From positions 124,001 through 188,000 of the forward strand of contig JAWZYV010001785.1 of the NCBI GenBank assembly GCA_038373885.1: DNA of 64,000 nucleotides, read 5' to 3'. The DNA comes from Cheiracanthium punctorium. Taxonomy: Eukaryota > Arthropoda > Arachnida > Araneae > Cheiracanthiidae. Positions 57,493 through 64,000 of this stretch are shown in pieces (positions within the stretch are counted from its first letter, which is position 1; the number at the start of each line of letters is the position of its first letter). The position numbers and the translations under genes are program-made. Under the pieces are notes generated by a model. It saw only the letters and a list, made by a program, of their open reading frames with translations. It had not been told where the DNA came from and searched no databases.

Positions 57493-58400
57493 CATTTATT
57501 TTTTTCATTTATTTTTATTTATTTATTTATTCATTTCCAATGGCAAGAGAAAAAGAAACTCTTACAGAATACAAAAAAAAAAAGTGAATAACATCAAATT
57601 CGAAAACAGTAAGAGAAAAAAGTCAATATCTCATCAGCAGATGTCTAGCACTCCAGTATCGCATTACCTCGGATGCCTCGGAGTCTCCCTGAAGAGCCGA
57701 GCATCCCAAGAAATGGCCCCTATCCATGATTTCGTCCTTCCCACAAAGGGGGCCATTCGGGCTCGTGAAAATTCCAATACGATACAGGTGGGCAGCCAGG
57801 TAGTCATGGCCCACTGCAAGTCTGAACTCTGCCACAGCTTTTTCGCGGGGTTTATCAGAAATACCCTGCTCCAAGTTGCTCCTCCAAGTTCTTGAGCACA
57901 TGCGAGAATTGAGCAATGCCTTCCAGTTTTGTCTCGTTCGATTTTTTAAGTAAAGTTTTGTGGAATGGAAGGACTTGTAAGCACATGGCTACTGAACTAT
58001 TTGAGTGCCCTTCTTAGCCAGCATATCGGCCTGTTCGTTGCCGTGTATACCACAATGGCCTGGTAGCCATTGGAGTATTATATATCGCCCTTCTTTTTCA
58101 GACTCTCTAGAAGAACCCGACGGTCTAGGATATTCTTTGAGATGGGTATTTCCCCCCAGATCCGATAGCCTGAATGGCAGCCTTGAAATCTGACAGAATA
58201 ACAGCCTTATTGCAAAGGTGTCTGGGGACAAGCTGCTCCAGTGCCACATAAATAGGCATAACTTCGCCAAAAAAGGCAGGGTTTTTTTTTTTTCCCAACA
58301 GCCACATAAAAAGAAAAGATGGAATAAAATATTCCTGCCCCAATGGGACATTGAAGGCATTAGTATGTGTAATTTAGAAACGGGGGAGGGTGGCGATGCA
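57493..58400 (-). pseudogene. 5'-truncated non-LTR retrotransposon (LINE), RNase H and C-terminal region
   Basis: Read on the minus strand, the remnant encodes the RNase H domain and C-terminus of a LINE ORF2. RNase H motifs: FFGEVMPIYVALEQL (catalytic Glu), ILSDFKAAIQAI (catalytic Asp) and WLPGHCGIHGNEQADMLAKK (final His/Asp). An AFRLxxGHDYLAAHLYRIG-type segment follows (AEFRLAVGHDYLAAHLYRIG), then CPLC-like GPLCGKDEIMDRGH, ending YWSARHLLMRY and a stop near 57620. The RNase H part lies in two frames, with a frameshift near 58150, and an in-frame TAG follows at about 57987. The first catalytic Asp appears replaced by Asn (TNA near 58362). Reverse transcriptase and endonuclease are missing. 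A (AAAT)n-like tail lies at 57493-57536. The domain order fits the I/Jockey-related LINE groups. Dead copy. Confidence 0.85.
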
Positions 58401-58872
58401 TGCTCATTTTAAAATACAAATAAAGTTCCTGACACATCTACTTTCATAATTAGGACCCACAACTGCGGGGGGAGGGACCTGCACTAGTCTCGGGCATCGT
58501 GTTGAGGGAGCTATCAAATCGGAAAGAAGAGGGCGCCAAAATTAAGGTTTGCTGCGGTTGATGGGATCTCCAGTTCCAACACTGTACATAAGTAACACAG
58601 CTCTACGAACTACGAATTCCAACTGGTTTTTTTTTTTCCCTGTCCATAACTTATTTACAAGGGAAAAGTTGCTGTCTACTTAAAAGATTATAAAGAATTT
58701 TAAATTACAAACTATTAGGTGCTACCGTCGGACGATTTTTAGATCTTTCGCATCCTTTTTTTGAAATTGTCATTCACTTTGTAAAAATGGGACAGTTTGG
58801 CGGTGCTTGCAGATAACGGGACAGGCCTCCTAAAAGCGGAACGGACTCGTTCAAAACGGGACATAAACTCGT
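58401..58872. other. no recognised feature
   Basis: Contains short gggac-type repeats (ataacgggacagg, aaaacgggacata). Nothing classifiable. Confidence 0.35.
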
Positions 58873-59155
58873 TATGTGAGAGGTTTGAAAAACTCCGAGA
58901 TGCTTTTTCATACGTTATGCTGTAATAAGTGATAAATCTGTGTCCAGGTACGAAACTTTAAAAAAATTCTTAATGATCGAAAGTTTTGGAAAATGTGTGC
59001 GAGTGAAAAATTTTGCCCTCGAATTTCATGCTATAAGTTTTTTTGTGAAAGTCTCATAAACGGCGTCGATGCTCCATTTATTTCAGTAAATAGTGCAGCT
59101 TATAAAGAGCCATGCAGAATTTTTTTAAGTTCCTGATGCACTTAGCTTATTTTTA
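58873..59155 (+). repeat. dispersed repeat family D copy
   Basis: Matches 38600-38885 in order: ttatgtgagaggtttgaaaa, gtaataagtgataaat, gtgaaagtctcataaacggc, atagtgcagcttataaagag. Diverged, unclassified. Confidence 0.5.
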
Positions 59156-59796
59156 TTTGTGTAACAAGACCTGGGGCAGATTTCATTTCATCGACATACA
59201 TACAACCGAAACATTCCGTTACAACTTCTTCTAACAGTAGAAAAATCACCAAAAGATGGCAGCACCAAACTTCGCTTTTTAACTGACTTGGAAAACATCC
59301 ATACGAGTAGATTTTTTAAAAGTAAAGTAACAGATTAGTTTACTGAGCGAAAGCTGAAAAAAAAAACCAGTTCGTCAGCTGCGTCTGAATAAGAAAAAAA
59401 TGGACAGATTTTGAAGAGGAAAAATGATGAGGAAGGTTTATTATTAGGTCAAGAAGACCGGTAGAATCACCCTCTTGGATTCTGCAGACATCATTGAAAA
59501 GTAAACAAATATACAGAAGTGATAGAACCAGTTAAGAGTTTTATATGCTGTATTTAATTACGTATAATGAAAGAGTATTGCAAAACTCCCTTTTGAAAAA
59601 TTAATTCAAATTCAAACTGACTTAAAATATGTTGATGATTATGAGCTATTTGCCGAAATTGTTTTGAGATTTGTTTGAAAAGTAAAATATATAACACGCG
59701 TTTATACTATTCAGTAGTACAGTGATCTTCAAACTTTTTTATCCGCGTACCCTTATGACGAAAATAATCGGAAACTGTAACCCTTCATTATACATA
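59156..59796. other. no complete element; hAT-like left end
   Basis: CAGTGATCTTCAAACTTTTT at about 59720, then ccgcgtaccctta, looks like the left end of a Charlie-like hAT element. The following candidate LTR may be inserted in it; gtaccctattttgg just right of the LTR (60190) is similar. No right end found. Confidence 0.35.
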
Positions 59797-60173
59797 TGTA
59801 ACGGGCAGCCCGTCGGGTACTAGAGCCCTTTGAGCCTTGAGATGTCGGGTACTAGCCCCTTTGAGCTACCTTTGAGCCTTGAGATGTATAAATAGTTCAG
59901 GCCGGTCACCATTCTCTGATATTGTAGTTATGTTAGTTGGTATTGCGCTATTTGGGACAGCGTCGAAGAAATACTATCAAGTTTGCCATCTTACCTTACT
60001 TTCCTCTATATATATTGTGTAAATGCGTAAGCATGAACGAAAAAAAGATTTATTTTCTTAAAAAAAAAAAATAAACGAAAAAAATGCAGAAAATCAAGTT
60101 TTTTTTTTTTTTTAAATTTATTTTAAGAATTATTATGCATAAAGTATTGTGAAGAGAAGTTTGGCCCGTTACC
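59797..60173 (+). mobile_element. candidate solo LTR of a retrotransposon, about 377 bp
   Basis: Starts TGTAACGGGC and ends GCCCGTTACC, short inverted ends of the TG...CA type with the last base changed. Inside is TATAAATAG (59887), a plausible TATA box, about 30 bases before a likely start region. AATAAA-like signals follow near 60070. gtcgggtactag...ccctttgag is duplicated upstream of the TATA box. No internal retrotransposon coding region is adjacent and no clear 5-bp duplication was found, so this is tentative. Confidence 0.42.
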
Positions 60174-60344
60174 TATAGAATTTTCTGTGTACCCTATTTT
60201 GGAGTGTGTAGTAATGTAGTAGTGTTCAATGAAAATTAATGTTGTTACTTGCCTTATGTTAAATTTAGCACTAGCATAAGTGATACTTCTACTATTGTGG
60301 TTAAATCACGAGTCTGTTGGTCGACCTGTGACCGAGAGCATAAG

Positions 60345-61055
60345 ACACTGAGCATGGAGATGGCTGTTGGCTGAAGTGTGCGGGTGCAGGGTTCTGGCTT
60401 CTCGCGCGGCTGTCGACCAAACGGTCTGAAGCTCCAGGCGGTTTTCTCCAAATGTAATGTGAATAGCATTAGAACCCTTTAAAAAGTCGTCGCCCAGGAC
60501 ATCTTTCCCTTAGGCCAGGGGTTCCCAAACTTTTTTCCCCCGCGGCATCCATGTCAGGCTAAAAGCATTTCGCGGCACCCTTGTTAGGCTAAAAACATTT
60601 CACGGCACCCTTTTCAGGCTAAAAACTTTCGCGGCAGATTTCCTTTAAAGCAATATGAATATGAAGGTTAGAATGAAGCAGTTTGGATGCATTTTACGTT
60701 ATTTTTTGTTTGTTTGTTTATGGGGCTAACTATCAAGAAAGTACTCTCTTGGGAAAGGGATATAGAATTTTGACAATACCCCCCCTTTCAGGGAGTTCCT
60801 ATAAAAGAGAGGCTACAGGACAGTCTTGAACTTGACTGGAATATTTTTGTTTGAGCCCACTTAGTGTGATCGGCTTGGCCCACTTTCTTGGGGATACAGG
60901 TTCAGAAGAAATTATTGGATTATACTCCACCAAAACACTTTTCTTGATTATCTCCACGGCACCCCTGACATACGCTCGTGGCACCCTAGGGTGCCGCGGC
61001 ACTCAGTTTGGGAACCTCTGCCTTAGGCAGATAGCTCTCGTACACTTTTGCCTCA
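60345..61055 (+). repeat. dispersed repeat family B copy interrupted by a hAT element
   Basis: 60345-60515 contains gggttctggcttctcgcgcg, gctgtcgaccaaacggtctg and ttttctccaaatgtaatgtg. The family continues after the hAT insertion with cagatagctctcgtacac (61027 onward), as in the uninterrupted copy at 35075-35225 (cttggcagatcgccctagtg). Confidence 0.6.
60516..61020. mobile_element. hAT-type MITE (Charlie-like ends), 505 bp, perfect 8-bp duplication
   Basis: The left end is CAGGGGTTCCCAAACTTTTT and the right end on the minus strand CAGAGGTTCCCAAACTGAG. Flanked by identical ccttaggc (60508-60515 and 61021-61028). Near the left end a roughly 32-bp unit (gcggcacccttgttaggcta, then aaaacatttc) is repeated three times. 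Frames of 60-90 codons inside are not transposase-like. Inserted into a family B repeat. Confidence 0.88.
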
Positions 61056-61187
61056 TACAAACAAGAGTCAGTCGTCATGAAATCAGACTACCTAATAAAG
61101 AATACATACCATTTCTATGGAAGAGGAAATAGAGGATGTTTGATAATATTTGAAGTCTGTATTTCAAGAGAAGAAATTTTTAAACTA

Positions 61188-61225
61188 ATACTAGCTGAAG
61201 TACCCGTTCTTCGCACCATATGGAA
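61188..61225 (-). repeat. Helitron-like 3' end
   Basis: Read on the minus strand: gcgaagaacgggtacttcag then CTAGT. This resembles the standard arthropod Helitron-like end, a short GC-rich segment followed by CTAGT. The rest of that element is not identifiable. Confidence 0.42.
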
Positions 61226-61480
61226 ATTTTTAAACCAATAAATACAAATGGTCGATTTGTTAAGCCTTCTGCTGCCGTACAGATATATCAGGACAAATTT
61301 CAAAATTTACATAACCACAAAACTGTTTTGATAATGTAAGAGTTCACGATTTCTAACCCAGATGCTAATTAGCAGACGATTTTACTCCCTCCTCCTTTTC
61401 CCTCTCCCATCCAGATTTGAGGCGACACTGTATTCGTAAACCTCTGTATTCCTTCAACACGAGCGTTTAGTCTTCTCTTC
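61226..61480. other. no recognised feature
   Basis: Short stretch between a minus-strand Helitron-like 3' end and a plus-strand Helitron-like 5' end. Confidence 0.3.
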
Positions 61481-62350
<870 letters not shown>

Positions 62351-64000
62351 GATGATTTTTTATGAATTTTAATGCAGCCTAATGTTTAGAATTTAATAGC
62401 ATCAACGCGATCTTACGCCATTCATTACATTGCGATCACGGCACGAGAATTTATCTTCGGTTGTTGCCACAGAAAGGATTAGAAAAAAGGGTTTTCTCAA
62501 CCAATCGAGTTTTTAAATGGGATATCGGAATTTCAATTCGCAAGTGAGGATCTATGACGTCAAATGCTTTAAGATACGTAAAAATTACGCCATAATTTTA
62601 ACTCATTTATTCCAGCTCTATTTTCAACACAGGGAGACGATATTTTGATTAAAATTTACTGTAGAAATAAACTAAGAAATTCACGATTATTATTATTAGA
62701 AGTGGTATTTTAATCCGGTGCTTATTTAAAAATTGAAATGTCTTCACGGTGCTGAAAATGTTCATTTTAAAAATTACAAAGTTCGTTTCAAAGCGCGATA
62801 TATTAAAATTTTTCTATTTACTATTTTTATTTTTGACATTTAATTATGGCGCAGACGTTGCCTAACATATGCATGCAGGCTGCGAGTATAGTTTTATTTT
62901 AACGTTGAATTACGTTCCTCCATAAAGGTCCTACATAACACAAAGTTTTAATGATACCGTTTGAAAACTACTATGCGAAATATCGAAATTAACTCCCTCA
63001 ACCAACTGGGGTATCCTTTACGGCAGTCAAACAGTGACGTCATAAATTAAAAAAATGCGTGAAATTTGTAAACTCTGCAACTCTGCGCCATGTCACAATT
63101 AAAGCGGGAATAAGTAGCTCCTCGAGATTACACAGTTTGATGTTTTTCAGGAGACAGGACTATGGAGGATATAAAAGATATCGCTATATTAGATACATGG
63201 ATATTTAAAATGGCCTCCCTTGGATATTTTCTCCCCACAATAAGATGAAATGGTTTGCGGCGCTAAATACGCCAATCTTATAAAACTATGTATAAATTAA
63301 ATATATATGGAGAGTTTCCTTAATGGCAACCATTATGTGAAATGATTATTATTTATGCTAATGCGTAAATTGCAAAGAATCGCCATAGAATCAAAAGATT
63401 CCATTGGGGCCAAATAATCTAAGCTGTTTCTTTTAAGGGAGCCTTGAAGAGGGAGAAGCGAAGATAGATAGTATTAATGTACGTAATAGGTAGTATCATT
63501 AGATTCGTAAGGATAATATGAATAAATCATAATATACCACGTTAATAAATATTTCATGAAATTAAAAGTGTTTCTCCCTTTTCAACGGTTGTCTTACAAC
63601 CAACTAAACGAAAAGTAATTCTAATTTGCGTTAATATATCCCGCAGTAATTTCAACAGAGGAGATTACTTGAACTTTTTTAAAAATGAAATTCTGTTTTG
63701 TCACATGCAGATATGATTTTAGTAGTAAAATATTCGCTTATTCCCGTATGAAGAGCGGGTGCGCAGTTATCTTAAAAACATCTCTTGAAAATAGCATAAA
63801 TGAATTCAGAAGACCTCAAAACGTGTAAATACACCAAAATCTCGAAGTCGAATTTTTTCATGATTACAATACTTTCCTTATATGGTACATGTTCGGAAAG
63901 AAATAAATGGTTGTCCATTCCATGTAGTGTCTTAGGTATTTAATGCTACAACTTGAGCCTAAAAAACAGTATGATGTAGAAATAAGACATTTTGAAAGCC
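62351..64000. other. no recognised feature
   Basis: AT-rich with no open frame, terminal repeat pair or microsatellite of note. Part may belong to the Helitron-like element that starts at 61481. Confidence 0.35.

Overview
This is an AT-rich, gene-poor eukaryotic window, almost certainly intergenic or intronic DNA of an arthropod. I lean towards an arachnid such as a spider, from the style of the LINE reverse-transcriptase remnant and the repeat mix, but that guess is weak. No host protein-coding gene, rRNA or intact tRNA gene could be supported: open frames are short, unrelated to known families, or lie inside repeats. The one recognisable protein is a broken non-LTR retrotransposon (RNase H plus C-terminal Cys/His region) on the minus strand at 57.5-58.4 kb.

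What the window does hold is a dense record of small non-autonomous mobile elements, many with clear ends. hAT-type elements with 8-bp target duplications (perfect or one mismatch) lie at 1690-2538, 17895-18290, 25526-25690, 31372-31702, 39110-39358, 45373-45548, 54792-55632 and 60516-61020. piggyBac-type TTAA elements lie at 26169-26705 and 44798-45296 (the same family in opposite orientation) and probably at 30584-30899. A mariner-type element with TA duplication lies at 17068-17574, with a relative at 33141-33580 whose ends differ. Helitron-like pieces lie at 22780-24103 and at 61481 onward. At least two SINE-like families are dispersed through the window, and two hAT copies sit inside SINE copies whose uninterrupted relatives are also present.

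Layout. 0-9.9 kb: hAT elements, one tRNA-headed SINE, a palindromic element, then about 4.5 kb without recognisable content. 9.98-15.14 kb: two inverted copies of a family with AAGCTTGA-rich ends, each carrying a tRNA-like block, bracketing several palindromic repeats. 17-18.3 kb: mariner-type and hAT elements. 21.3-24.1 kb: Helitron-like sequence, a palindromic element, a (TA)n tract and a Tc1/mariner-like element. 25-45.5 kb: scattered hAT, piggyBac and SINE copies. 49.2-50.2 kb: a GC-richer block of unknown meaning. 50.9-53.7 kb: two nearly identical 1,024-bp direct repeats. 54.8-61 kb: hAT, LINE, candidate LTR and hAT within a SINE. 61.5-61.9 kb: a 400-bp (TG)n/(TCTG)n array at the head of a Helitron-like element.

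The most interesting signal is a palindromic repeat family (10838-11000, 13413-13613, 21543-21728) whose copies carry hammerhead-ribozyme-like cores. The catalytic core is complete in two copies. Stem III is self-complementary in all three although its sequence differs, and the innermost stem I pairs are complementary in all three although their sequence differs. The hammerhead assignment is inference, but the compensating changes are visible directly.
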